64,000 nt of DNA from Microbacterium testaceum (GCF_020781835.1 NZ_JAJGNJ010000007.1:157806-221805), one strand, 5' to 3'. Shown: positions 24,016 to 32,764, counted from the first letter of the stretch. Numbers and translations are program-made. Notes: a model not told the origin generated them from the letters alone.

Positions 24016-24432
24016 GTGATCAAGGGATTCAAGGAGTTCATCCTCCGCGGCAACGTCATCGATCTCGCTGTCGCGGTGGTCATCGGAGCCGCGTTCACCG
24101 CCGTCGTGAACGCCATCGTCGGCTCGGTGATCAACCCGCTGATCGCGATCTTCTACGTGCCCAACGACAACGGCGAATTCGGGCCGAGCATCACGGGCCT
24201 GTACGGGCAGACCGTGACGTTCCCGCTCGGCGCCCTTCTCACCGCGATCATCAGCTTCTTCGCCGTCGCGCTCGTCGTCTACTTCGTGTTCGTCTACCCC
24301 ATGAACCAGTGGAAGGCCCGTGCCGCCGCGCACGCCGGCGTTCAGGAGAACACCGAAGAGCCCAAGCTCCCTACCGAGCAGGAGCTGCTCGTGCAGATCC
24401 GCGACCTGCTCGAGCGTCAGCCGCGCGGCTGA
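24016..24432 (+). CDS. mscL: large-conductance mechanosensitive channel
   Basis: 138-residue MscL, the pentameric inner-membrane channel that opens on hypo-osmotic shock. The N-terminal amphipathic helix and TM1 (KGFKEFILRGNVIDLAVAVV, about 3-22), the periplasmic loop with a tunable insert (YVPNDNGEFGPSITGLYGQT), TM2 (about 74-98, LLTAIISFFAVALVVYFVFV) and a charged C-terminal helix bundle ending ELLVQIRDLLERQ are all present. The start is GTG at 24016 with GGGGAG seven bases upstream. Confidence 0.94.
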   Translation: MIKGFKEFILRGNVIDLAVAVVIGAAFTAVVNAIVGSVINPLIAIFYVPNDNGEFGPSITGLYGQTVTFPLGALLTAIISFFAVALVVYFVFVYPMNQWKARAAAHAGVQENTEEPKLPTEQELLVQIRDLLERQPRG

Positions 24433-24537
24433 CAAGCCGCCCCGCGCACCGATCCGCCATATCCCGGCGTCTCGTCGCGGGCAGGCCTTGATCACGGCGA
24501 TCCTGGGCGGTGCCGCGGCGGGCGACGGCCGTGTGCG

Positions 24538-24795
24538 TCAGTAATGCGGCGGCACGTCGCGCAGAAGCTGCGCGTCGTTCGGGCCGGATGCCGCGGGCGA
24601 TGCCGGCCGTTCGCGGGTGCGGTCATCGGCGGGCGCCGGTTCCGCGCTCGTGCCCGGCGCCGGAAGGAGCCGCGCACGGCGGGACCCCCTCACCTTGACG
24701 ATGGGCTGCCGCGCAGCCGCGCCATCGGGCCGTGCGGCCGAGGCCGGTCGAACGGCGGGTTCGGTGGCATCCGGAGTCTCCCCCACCGCACTCAC
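24538..24795 (-). CDS. small hypothetical protein downstream of the helicase homologue
   Basis: 85 residues, rich in Ala, Pro and Arg and probably disordered, ending in the motif SGPNDAQLLRDVPPHY. I believe C-termini of this kind recur in small Microbacteriaceae proteins. Its ATG overlaps the stop of the large helicase homologue by four bases (ATGA), strong support for translation as the second gene of that operon. Function unknown. Confidence 0.7.
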   Translation of the reverse strand: MSAVGETPDATEPAVRPASAARPDGAAARQPIVKVRGSRRARLLPAPGTSAEPAPADDRTRERPASPAASGPNDAQLLRDVPPHY

Positions 24796-27700
24796 CCGGG
24801 CAGGTCGAGGGGTTCGGTCGTCGTGCCGGGGGCTGTCGTGTCGTCGGGTGCGGCGCCGAGCAGTTCCGCGATACGGGATGCCACGCCCGCGGGGTCGCTG
24901 TAGAGATCGAACGCGTGCACGCGCACGTAGTGCCAGCCCAACCGACGCAGGATCTGCGGTCGGAGCCGCAGCGTCTCGCGGAGGGACTCGCCGATGGTCT
25001 CGGGGTCGCTCTCGGCCACGACGGCCTTTCCGCGGTAGCGAGCCACGAGAGGCAGCAGACCGCGGTAGTCCAGATCGACCTCGACGCCGAGTCGCCGCAG
25101 CTCGCGCGCGAGCGCGCGGGTCAACGGATCGGCCAGGTCTTCCAGTCGCGACTCGCGTCCACGGCCCGCAACGTTCCCAAGGATGCCCATGAGCGTGGCC
25201 GCGCCGTGCTCGAGACGTCCGTCGTCGAACGCCGAGGGGCGGATCGACGACACGATCACCATGGACCGACGGGCACGGGTCATGCCGACGGTGAGCAGCC
25301 GCTCCCCGTCCGGGGTGGACAGGTCGCCGAAGTCACTGAGCACACGCCCGTGACGGGTCAGGCCGAAACCGAGCGAGAACACCACGCGGTCGCGGCTCTC
25401 GGCCACCGACTCCTCGAGGGTCAGCACGGCGAAGGGCTCGGCGGCATCCCGGGAGATGAACGCCGCGACGTCCGATCGTCCCGCGAGCGCCGCCTCGACG
25501 GCCGCGCGCACGCGCTCCGCATGCTTGCGGCTGGCGGTCACGACCATGAGCGACTCGGAAGCGCGGTTCACCGCGTGCTCCACGACGAGCGTCACCACGC
25601 GCGCCACCTCGGCGTCCGGGCTCTCGACCGCCCCGGTCACCGGATCCGGTGCGCCGACGCCGTTCTCGACGTAATCGACGCTGAGGCTCCCGCGACCGAG
25701 GTACGAACCGGCCCAGGGCAGCGAGACGATCTCGCCGCCGTAGAAGGCGTCGTTCACGAGCTGCGCGAGATCCTCGCCGCCGGCGCGGTAGCTGCGTGTC
25801 AGTGTGTCGACCGGGAGGAGCTCGGCGATGCGCTCGAACACCGACACCTCGTCGAAGGGGACGTCGTCGGCGTCGTCGTCCACCCCGGCAGCGAGCGATG
25901 CGCTGACGCGGAAAAGCGTCGGCTTCTGCACCACCGGGTCGCCGAACAGCACGACCTGGCGCGCGCGCAGGAGCGCCGGCGCCGCCTCGGCGAGACACAG
26001 CGCGGCGGCGTCCGCGACGATGACCATGTCGAAAGCCAGGTCGGTGGGGACATCGGGCACGTCGTAGGGGGAAGCCAGCCAGACCGGCGCGAGGGTGCGC
26101 AGCAGCGTGGGCGCGGCATCCGAGATCTCCTGGGCGGTGTGCAGCCCGTCCTTCAGCGCGCTCTTGAGCGCCGCGGCCTCGTCGGGGTGATCGACGATAC
26201 CGATGCGCCACTGCTTCGCCAGCTCGGCGGCCAGAAGCGGACCCGCCGCTGCGGCGTGGGCCTCGTCCACGAGCCGGAAGTCGCGCTCGAGGCGGTCCAC
26301 CACGCTGGTGTTGGCCCCCAGGAGCGCGCGATCGGTGCGCAGCAGGTGCTCGAGGGCCGACTGCCACCACGCGAACTCGAGCTCTTCGCCGACCCGCTCC
26401 TCGGGTACGTGCCGCACCGACAACTCGACGAGGAGTTGTTCGAGTCCGAGCCGCGCGAGTTCGCCGCGCAGCTGCGCGCGCTCGACGAGGTTGTCGAAGA
26501 AGGTCGACTCGGCGGCGAGTCCGGCGAGCGTGCGCACGAGGACCTGGACGGGCAGGGTCGCGAGCCGGTCCGAGCCCTGCCGCTTGAGGATCTGGTCGAG
26601 CTCACCCAGCATCGCATCGACACGCTGCCAGGCGACGTGCACGTCGGCCAGGCCCAGCGGGACCTCGGGCGTGACGCCCGCGTCCACCACACGCTGCCAC
26701 TCGGTGCGCTGCTGCTGGATGCGCACGAGAGCCTCGTACATGTCGGGCACGTGAACGCCCGGGCGCACGTACTCCTTCGACAGACGGCGCAGGCGTCGAC
26801 GGTTCGGACCGCTCATCGCGGACGAATCCCGTCGCGGCGAATGGGCGTCGATGAGCTCACCCAGCGGACGTTCGAACACGGTCGGGCTAAAACGATCGAG
26901 CGACTCGCGGATACCCTGCAGCAGCTTCAGGTAGGCCCCGAGCTCCGACACCGTCTGGAACGGGCGCATGCGGGTCTGTGCGATGAGCTCGTAGCCGCGC
27001 TCCAGCAGCCGCGGGACGTCCTGCGAGTGAAGCTTCGCGGCGAGATCGTGAGCGGCGCGGGCGTCCTCCGTGCGCGTGAAGCTCACGCCGTACCAGGGCG
27101 AGTCGTCGGGCCCGAAGCGGAATTCCCCGAGCCGTGCCGCCGTCGCGAGCGCCCTGGCCGCCGCGTCGCGTCGTCCGGCGAGCCGCTCGAGGGTCGCGAG
27201 ATCGAAGCGGGCGCTCGTGGAGGGGGCTGGGGAGAGGGACGCCAGGGCCGTCAGCGCGCGGAGGACATCGAGCGCCGAGACGCCCAACGCCAGGTGCGGC
27301 TCGGTGACGGCGGACCGGTAGTCGCGCAGCACCGCGCGCAGGCGGACCAGAGCGTCATCGATCTCGGAGACCTTCGGCTGCTCGGCCTTCTCGTTGCGGC
27401 CGATCGCGCGGATGAGATCGCGTCGGACGTGGGTGGGCGAGACCGCGAGGCCCGTCAGGCCGACACCGGCCAGACGGTGCCGGATGCCATCGAGGGTGGA
27501 CCGGCGGGCACTGACCACCAGCACGCGCTTGCCGGCGTGCACGCACTGACCGATCGCGTTGATGATCGTCTGCGTACCGCCCGTGCCGGGCAGCGTGTGC
27601 ACGGCGAGGGAATGTCCGGCCGCGATCCGAGCGAGGACGCGCTCCTGCTCGGCATCGGCGTCCAGGAGCAGGGTGTCGGCCGCGGGGGCCCTCTCGTCGG

Positions 27701-28523
27701 GGCTGGTCACCACCGGGTCGGCGGGACGGACCGTGATGCGGGCGCGATCGTCGGGGTGCCCGGCGAGGGCGTTGAGCAGCGTGGCGTCGAGGTGCTCGGT
27801 GTCGCGGGCCATGCCTGAGCCGACGTCTGCGAACGACGAGATGACCAGGCGCGGGTGAACGACGAACGTGGGGACATGCGTCGTGAGCCGACGCAGGTGG
27901 TCGATGACCGGCTGCGGCTTGAACACGCCCTGGTCGTACGCGAGGCCCGCGAGCGCCGTGCTGTCGATCGGGATGCCGAGGTGCGTGCGGAACGCGCGTG
28001 CGAGCTCGGGATTCATCACGAATGCGCCGTGCAGCTTGAGCTCGAAGTCTCCGTTGTGCCGCCGGATCGCGAGCGGGCGAAGCAGCACGGGGGCGGACCA
28101 CTCCACGCCCCCGATCTTCCAGGCAGCGAGCCCGACGGCCAGGTGCACGGGCTCGAGTCCGCGCGCCGTACGCAGCTCGACGTTCTTCGCCGTGATGCGC
28201 TCGGCGGCCATGCGCGCTGTGCGCAAAGCCACCTCGTCTCGGAAGAGGTTGGACAGCAGCGTCGCGCGTCCCGTGATGAACTGCGGAAGCGAACCCGGAT
28301 GGGCCTTGGTGATGTCGATACCCGCGTCCTGAGCGTCATCGAATCGCAGAAGCGTCGACCGCCCGCCCAGGGCCGCCGCCTCGGAGCGGATCCGCTCGCG
28401 TTCGGGGTCGGCGACGTGACGAACCACGATGCCGGGCTCCGACAGTCGCAGCTCGCCCGGATCGATCGACGTCGGAACGTCGCCTTCGGCGCCCGTCACG
28501 ACGCCGTCCTCAGCTCGCCACAC
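24792..28523 (-). CDS. SF1 (DNA2/NAM7-like) helicase homologue with degenerate motifs and nuclease-like C-terminus
   Basis: About 1243 residues. The helicase core aligns by eye with DUF4011/DNA2-type SF1 proteins: motif I is LPGTGGTQT where the usual GTGKT lysine is Gly (codon at 27576-27578); motif II is VADAAALCLAEA where DEAS is expected; motif III is GDPVVQKP; later motifs are RSYRAGGEDL and VGMTRARRS. The last about 100 residues (LGVEVDLDYRG, VVAESD, LGWHYVRVHAFDLYSDP) resemble the Vsr/DUF559-like restriction-endonuclease fold that ends many such helicases. The GTG at 28523 follows TAGTCT by seven bases; an upstream GTG at 28550 is possible. Helicase-Vsr proteins of this plan include anti-phage systems, but this one may lack ATPase activity. 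Confidence 0.8.
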   Translation of the reverse strand: MWRAEDGVVTGAEGDVPTSIDPGELRLSEPGIVVRHVADPERERIRSEAAALGGRSTLLRFDDAQDAGIDITKAHPGSLPQFITGRATLLSNLFRDEVALRTARMAAERITAKNVELRTARGLEPVHLAVGLAAWKIGGVEWSAPVLLRPLAIRRHNGDFELKLHGAFVMNPELARAFRTHLGIPIDSTALAGLAYDQGVFKPQPVIDHLRRLTTHVPTFVVHPRLVISSFADVGSGMARDTEHLDATLLNALAGHPDDRARITVRPADPVVTSPDERAPAADTLLLDADAEQERVLARIAAGHSLAVHTLPGTGGTQTIINAIGQCVHAGKRVLVVSARRSTLDGIRHRLAGVGLTGLAVSPTHVRRDLIRAIGRNEKAEQPKVSEIDDALVRLRAVLRDYRSAVTEPHLALGVSALDVLRALTALASLSPAPSTSARFDLATLERLAGRRDAAARALATAARLGEFRFGPDDSPWYGVSFTRTEDARAAHDLAAKLHSQDVPRLLERGYELIAQTRMRPFQTVSELGAYLKLLQGIRESLDRFSPTVFERPLGELIDAHSPRRDSSAMSGPNRRRLRRLSKEYVRPGVHVPDMYEALVRIQQQRTEWQRVVDAGVTPEVPLGLADVHVAWQRVDAMLGELDQILKRQGSDRLATLPVQVLVRTLAGLAAESTFFDNLVERAQLRGELARLGLEQLLVELSVRHVPEERVGEELEFAWWQSALEHLLRTDRALLGANTSVVDRLERDFRLVDEAHAAAAGPLLAAELAKQWRIGIVDHPDEAAALKSALKDGLHTAQEISDAAPTLLRTLAPVWLASPYDVPDVPTDLAFDMVIVADAAALCLAEAAPALLRARQVVLFGDPVVQKPTLFRVSASLAAGVDDDADDVPFDEVSVFERIAELLPVDTLTRSYRAGGEDLAQLVNDAFYGGEIVSLPWAGSYLGRGSLSVDYVENGVGAPDPVTGAVESPDAEVARVVTLVVEHAVNRASESLMVVTASRKHAERVRAAVEAALAGRSDVAAFISRDAAEPFAVLTLEESVAESRDRVVFSLGFGLTRHGRVLSDFGDLSTPDGERLLTVGMTRARRSMVIVSSIRPSAFDDGRLEHGAATLMGILGNVAGRGRESRLEDLADPLTRALARELRRLGVEVDLDYRGLLPLVARYRGKAVVAESDPETIGESLRETLRLRPQILRRLGWHYVRVHAFDLYSDPAGVASRIAELLGAAPDDTTAPGTTTEPLDLPG

Positions 28524-28698
28524 ACCTGCCAGACTAAGCCGGGCACCCACGGATGACGCGCAGCAGGCCCGAGTTTCGCCTGATTGCGCGACACGCCGGG
28601 CGGATCAGCACCTCCTCCCCCGCGGTCGAAACCGCAGAAGCATCCACCGATCGCCCGCCGCCCCCGCGGCGGTCGGGTCGCGTGATGAGGATGAAGGA

Positions 28699-29226
28699 AT
28701 GAGCACAGTCACCAGCGCCGTCTACGACGGCCCGTTCGCCCCGATCCTGCTGACCTTCGTGGATGACGCGCTCGTGCGCCTCGATGTGGCCCACGACGGT
28801 CTCGAGGTGGCGCGCGCGGCGATCGCGCATCGCCTCGGCGTCGTGCCCGATGCCGACCCGGAGCCCGCGCGAGAGGCGATGACGCAACTCGACGAATACT
28901 TCGCCGGCCGGCGTCGGAGCTTCGAGATTCCGCTCGACTGGAGACTGATCGACGGGTTCGCACGCGCAGCGCTGCAGGCGACGCGGCGGATCCCCTACGG
29001 TGAGGTCGCCTCGTACGGCGAGGTCGCGATCATGGCCGGCTCTCCGGGCGCGGCGAGGGCGGTCGGGACCGCCTGCGCGCACACCCCCTTCTCGATCGTC
29101 GTGCCGGTGCATCGCGTCGTGCGCGCCGACGGATCGATCGGCGAGTACGGCGGTCACCCCGAGGTGAAGCACTTCCTGCTCGACCTCGAGAACGGCGTCG
29201 CCGATCGGCTGCGCGCACCGGCGTAG
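28699..29226 (+). CDS. O6-alkylguanine-DNA alkyltransferase homologue lacking the active-site cysteine
   Basis: 175-residue protein with the N-terminal domain (about 1-85) and the C-terminal DNA-binding/active-site domain of OGT/MGMT proteins: RIPYGEVASYGEVA, GAARAVGTACAHTPFSIVV, then VPVHRVVRADGSIGEYGG. The canonical motif is PCHRV; here the acceptor Cys is Val (residue 137, GTG at 29107-29109), and the preceding Asn is Thr. Such alkyltransferase-like proteins bind O6-alkylguanine without repairing it and hand the lesion to nucleotide-excision repair. ATG with GAAGGA upstream. It is divergent from the helicase homologue. Confidence 0.85.
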   Translation: MSTVTSAVYDGPFAPILLTFVDDALVRLDVAHDGLEVARAAIAHRLGVVPDADPEPAREAMTQLDEYFAGRRRSFEIPLDWRLIDGFARAALQATRRIPYGEVASYGEVAIMAGSPGAARAVGTACAHTPFSIVVPVHRVVRADGSIGEYGGHPEVKHFLLDLENGVADRLRAPA

Positions 29227-29390
29227 ACCCATCCGCGTCGTCGACACCGCAACGCCGGTGGGGCACGGACGCCGAGGCACGGCGCAGGGAAGACCCGGCC
29301 GCCGAGCCTCGGCGACACGACGCGAAACACGCGGGCGACACGACGCGCCCGGCCCGGGGCGATGCCGGGCCGGGCGACGTCGGTGGCGGA
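29227..29390. other. intergenic region with short direct repeat and terminator
   Basis: 164 bases between convergent genes. GGCGACACGACGCG occurs twice (29311-29324 and 29334-29347), and the second copy abuts the terminator hairpin of the symporter operon. No gene. Confidence 0.5.
29346..29376 (-). terminator. terminator hairpin of the actP operon
   Basis: A 12-base perfect stem (29346-29357 with 29365-29376) around a 7-base loop lies 14 bases beyond the actP stop codon. No T-tract is evident, as is common in this GC-rich genome. Confidence 0.65.
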
Positions 29391-31007
29391 TCAGTGACTC
29401 GAGGCCTTCTCCGCACCGAAGCCGGTGAGGGAGCGCACGTCCATCTCGGCCGCCTTGCGCGCATCCTCCTTCCGGCTCGAGGTGATCGAGCCCAGCCACC
29501 CCAGGAGGAAGCCGAGCGGGATCGACACGATGCCCGGGTTGTTCAGCGGCCAGATCGCCACGCCGGTGTTGACGAACACGCTCGTGGGCGTGCCCCAGAA
29601 CACCGGCGAGAGCAGGATCAGCACGAGGGCCGAGCCCAGACCGCCGTACATGCTCCACACGGCGCCGCGCGTGCTGAAACGGCGCCAGAAGAGCGAGTAC
29701 AGGATCGTCGGCAGGTTGGCCGAGGCCGCCACGGCGAAGGCCAACGCCACCAGGAACGCCACGTTCTGGCCCTGCACGCCGATGCCGCCGACGATGGCCA
29801 GGATGCCGATGACGATCACCGTGCGACGAGCGACCTTGACCTCGCCGTCGGGCGGGACGTTGCCCTTCTTGACGACGTTGGCATAGATGTCATGGGCGAA
29901 CGACGCCGCCGCCGTGATCGTCAGACCCGCCACGACCGCCAGGATCGTCGCGAAGGCCACCGCCGAGATGAACCCGAGCAGGATCGGCCCACCCAGCGCA
30001 AGGGCGAGCAGCGGCGCCGCGGCGTTCACTCCCCCGGGAGCGGCCAGGATGACCTCGGGTCCGACGAGGGCGCCGGCGCCGTAGCCCAGCACGAGCGTGA
30101 GGAGGTAGAACAGGCCGATCAGCCAGATCGCCCACACCACCGAACGCCGCGCCTCCTTGGCCGTGGGGACGGTGTAGAAGCGCATCAGGACGTGCGGGAG
30201 GCCCGCCGTTCCGAGCACGAGGGCCAACGCGAGCGAGATGAAGTCCCACGGGTTGGCGCCGTACTGCAGACCGGGTCCGAGGATCGCCTCGCCCTTGGGC
30301 GATGCGGCCACCGCGCTTTCGAGCAGCGTGTTGAGGTTGAATCCGTTGATCGCCAGCACCCAGATGGTCATGACCACGGCCCCTCCGATGAGCAGGAACG
30401 CCTTGACGATCTGCACCCAGGTCGTGCCCTTCATCCCGCCGATGAGCACGTACACGATCATCAGGATGCCGACCACCGCCACCACGATCGACTGGCCCAC
30501 GCGCTCGGTGATGCCCAGCAGCAGCGAGACGAGGCCACCCGCACCCGCCATCTGCGCCAGCAGGTAGAAGAAGCACACCGCGAGCGTCGTGATCGCGGCC
30601 GCCATACGAACCGGCCGCTCTTTGAGGCGGAACGACAGGACGTCGGCCATCGTGAACTTGCCGGTGTTCCGCATGAGCTCGGCGACCAGCAGCAGCGCCA
30701 CGAGCCAGGCCACCAGGAATCCCACCGAATAGAGGAACCCGTCGTAGCCGTTGATCGCGATGGCGCCGCAGATTCCGAGGAACGATGCCGCCGAGAGGTA
30801 GTCGCCGGCGATCGCGAACCCGTTCTGCGGTCCCGTGAACGACCGTCCGGCCGCGTAGTAGTCCGCTGCCGTCTTGCTGTTGCGGCTGGCACGGATCACG
30901 ATGAACAGCGTCACGGCCACGAACGCCCCGAAGATCGAGATGTTCAGGACGGGGTTGTTCTCCACTGTCTGCACCGCAGCGTGCACGGCGCCGAAGACCT
31001 CGTTCAT
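29391..31007 (-). CDS. actP: cation/acetate symporter (sodium:solute symporter family)
   Basis: 538-residue polytopic membrane protein of the sodium:solute symporter family, ActP/MctC subgroup, importing acetate and other short monocarboxylates. About 13 hydrophobic segments are visible. Family signatures are ADYYAAGRSFTGPQNGFAIA near residue 48, GDYLSAASFLGICGAIA near 68, GGMKGTTWVQIVKA near 188, and LMRFYTVPTAKEARRSVVWA near 272. The ATG overlaps the stop of the DUF485 gene by four bases. This pair is the usual symporter/small-subunit operon. Confidence 0.93.
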   Translation of the reverse strand: MNEVFGAVHAAVQTVENNPVLNISIFGAFVAVTLFIVIRASRNSKTAADYYAAGRSFTGPQNGFAIAGDYLSAASFLGICGAIAINGYDGFLYSVGFLVAWLVALLLVAELMRNTGKFTMADVLSFRLKERPVRMAAAITTLAVCFFYLLAQMAGAGGLVSLLLGITERVGQSIVVAVVGILMIVYVLIGGMKGTTWVQIVKAFLLIGGAVVMTIWVLAINGFNLNTLLESAVAASPKGEAILGPGLQYGANPWDFISLALALVLGTAGLPHVLMRFYTVPTAKEARRSVVWAIWLIGLFYLLTLVLGYGAGALVGPEVILAAPGGVNAAAPLLALALGGPILLGFISAVAFATILAVVAGLTITAAASFAHDIYANVVKKGNVPPDGEVKVARRTVIVIGILAIVGGIGVQGQNVAFLVALAFAVAASANLPTILYSLFWRRFSTRGAVWSMYGGLGSALVLILLSPVFWGTPTSVFVNTGVAIWPLNNPGIVSIPLGFLLGWLGSITSSRKEDARKAAEMDVRSLTGFGAEKASSH

Positions 31008-31354
31008 GCCTCACCCCGTTCGGCGCGTTCCAGTTCATCCCGCAGCTGCTCCGCCCCCGGGTCCAGCCGACGGTTCGCGTAGGCGACGTAGCCCATGGTG
31101 ATCGCGAAGGTCGTGACGAACTGGCCGAGTCCGAACACCAGCCCGACCGTCACGGCCCCGAACACCGGCTGCGCCATGAAGGCCGGTGCGAACGACGACA
31201 GCAGCACGTAGACGAAGTACCAGACGAGGAATGCCACGGCCATCGGGAACACGAAGCTGCGCTGACGCCTCTTCAGCTCCCGGAACGGGGCGGACTCCTC
31301 GACCGCGATGTAGTCGACGCCGCCCGGGGCGCCGTCGATCCTTCTGTCCGTCAT
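31004..31354 (-). CDS. DUF485 membrane protein, symporter partner
   Basis: 116-residue protein with two membrane helices (about 38-58 and 68-90) between charged ends, preceded by FRELKRRQRSFVFPM, the DUF485 signature. DUF485 proteins are encoded immediately before ActP/MctC symporters and are thought to be needed for or to modulate transport. AAGGAGG precedes the ATG at 31354. It is divergent from the LuxR-type regulator. Confidence 0.9.
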   Translation of the reverse strand: MTDRRIDGAPGGVDYIAVEESAPFRELKRRQRSFVFPMAVAFLVWYFVYVLLSSFAPAFMAQPVFGAVTVGLVFGLGQFVTTFAITMGYVAYANRRLDPGAEQLRDELERAERGEA

Positions 31355-31492
31355 GTGGCCTCCTTGCCTCATGAGACCGGTGCAACGCAGCACCGGAAGG
31401 GGGAAAACACCGGGTCGGAGGACCTTCCCGGTGGTAGGGTCGACGCTACGAAAGGCGGCGACGCAGCCGTCACCCCCGGAAGTAGGTAGTTC
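31355..31492. promoter_or_regulatory. divergent promoter region of the actP operon and LuxR-type regulator
   Basis: 138 bases. A perfect 7-base inverted repeat, CACCGGG (31408-31414) and CCCGGTG (31427-31433), lies near the centre. ACCCCCG at 31472-31478 fits the short G- or C-run motifs described for RamA binding in Corynebacterium, and AGGGGGA at 31398-31404 is similar. These are candidate operators for the adjacent regulator. Confidence 0.5.
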
Positions 31493-32344
31493 GTGGGAGC
31501 ATCGGGCGCACTCCGTGACGACGCGACGCTCGTGTCGCGCGCCGTGATCGAGCTCGCCCGACGGACCAACTTTCCCGTCGCCTTCGGCGGTCTGGAGCAC
31601 AACGGTGCCGTCCACGTCTCCACCATCGTGGGCGCGCGTACGCGCAGCATCGAAGGCCTCGTCGTCCACGCCGAGCGCGGCCTGGGCGGTCGAGCCCTCG
31701 TGGAGCGGCGTCCGCGCCTGGCCCTGGACTACCGGACCGCCCGGACGATCACGCACGACTACGACCGGGCGATCCTGGGCGAGGGCATCGCCACGCTGTT
31801 CGCCGTGCCCGTCCTCGTCCGGGGCGACGCCCGCGGCGTCCTGTACTGCGGGTCGTGGGCGCAAGCGCCCCTCGGCGAGCGCGAAGCCCGTCCCGCGTTC
31901 GACATCGCCGGCGAGCTGGGGACCGAGCTGCGCGTACGCGATGAGGTCGACCGGCGCCTGGCCGCCGCGACCTCCGGCGAGGACGGCCTGAGCGCGGGGG
32001 CGCGCGAGGAGATCCGGCAGAGCTACGCCCAGTTGCGGAGCATCGCCGCGACGGTCGACGACGAGAGCGTGCGTCGCCGTCTCGAAGAGTTGGAGGCTCG
32101 CCTGGCCGCGCTGTCGGGCGACGCACCCGCGGCATCGGATCGGGAGGGGATCCACCTCTCCCGCCGCGAGCTCGACGTACTGGCGTGCGCGGCGGTCGGG
32201 GCGACGAACGGCGAGATCGCGGCATCCCTGAACCTGCGGGAGACGACCGTCAAGTCGTATCTGGCATCGGCGATGTCGAAGCTGGATGCCTCGACCCGGC
32301 ATGCTGCGGTGGCCCGGGCGCGCCGCGTCGGACTGCTCCCCTGA
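31493..32344 (+). CDS. LuxR-type regulator with GAF-like domain, RamA-like
   Basis: 283 residues: an N-terminal GAF-like sensor region (about 10-150, LARRTNFPVAFGGLEHNG through TLFAVPVLVRGDARGVLYCG), a helical linker, and a C-terminal LuxR/NarL helix-turn-helix (LSRRELDVLACAAVGATNGE and IAASLNLRETTVKSYLASAM, about 220-270). Size and plan match RamA of Corynebacterium glutamicum, which activates acetate-uptake and acetate-metabolism genes. The divergent actP operon makes the same role likely here (inference). GTG start; the upstream GGAAGTAGG is a weak ribosome-binding site. Confidence 0.85.
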   Translation: MGASGALRDDATLVSRAVIELARRTNFPVAFGGLEHNGAVHVSTIVGARTRSIEGLVVHAERGLGGRALVERRPRLALDYRTARTITHDYDRAILGEGIATLFAVPVLVRGDARGVLYCGSWAQAPLGEREARPAFDIAGELGTELRVRDEVDRRLAAATSGEDGLSAGAREEIRQSYAQLRSIAATVDDESVRRRLEELEARLAALSGDAPAASDREGIHLSRRELDVLACAAVGATNGEIAASLNLRETTVKSYLASAMSKLDASTRHAAVARARRVGLLP

Positions 32345-32351
32345 CCGACTG

Positions 32352-32373
32352 CGGAGCGCCCCTGAGCGCTCCG
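32352..32373 (+). terminator. terminator hairpin after the LuxR-type regulator
   Basis: CGGAGCGC (32352-32359) and GCGCTCCG (32366-32373) form a perfect 8-base stem with a 6-base loop, starting eight bases after the regulator stop codon. Confidence 0.65.
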
Positions 32374-32470
32374 TGGGAATCCCCTGGCAATGGCGCCGTG
32401 AGGTTGAGACCGCCGCGGATTCTCGGAATCGTGGCTGGCCCCTGACGTCGACACAGAAGGAGAGTCACCC

Positions 32471-32755
32471 ATGCTGACGCTCACCGAAGAGGCCACCACC
32501 GCCGTCAAGACCATCGCCGCCCAGCTGCCGGACGCCGCCCAGGGCGGTGTGCGCATCGAGGGCGCCGGCTCACCCGAGTCGCAGTTCCGCCTGTCCGTCG
32601 TCGACGGGCCTGAGCCCGAGGACGCCGTCGTCGAGAACTCCGGCGCCCGTGTCTTCCTCGACGCCGACGCCGCGCAGGTGCTCGACGACCGCGTGCTCGA
32701 CGCGCAGGTCGATGGGCAGGGGTCGGTGCAGTTCGCCGTCACCACGCCGGCCTGA
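32471..32755 (+). CDS. HesB/IscA-like protein without cysteines
   Basis: 94-residue protein that looks like the HesB/IscA (A-type Fe-S carrier) beta fold: MLTLTEEATTAVKTIAAQL at the N-terminus, GGVRIEGAGSPESQFRLSVV, and VFLDADAAQVLDDRVLDAQV. A-type carriers need three conserved cysteines, and this protein contains none, so Fe-S binding by that route is excluded. It may be a structural or regulatory relative. AAGGAG precedes the ATG. It is monocistronic between two hairpins. Confidence 0.75.
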   Translation: MLTLTEEATTAVKTIAAQLPDAAQGGVRIEGAGSPESQFRLSVVDGPEPEDAVVENSGARVFLDADAAQVLDDRVLDAQVDGQGSVQFAVTTPA

Positions 32756-32764
32756 CCCGCCGTA

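Noticed and set aside
24732..27818. 1028-codon plus-strand frame opposite the helicase homologue
   Set aside because: Antisense shadow of a gene with clear helicase motifs; composition is His/Arg/Gly-rich and no family is recognised.
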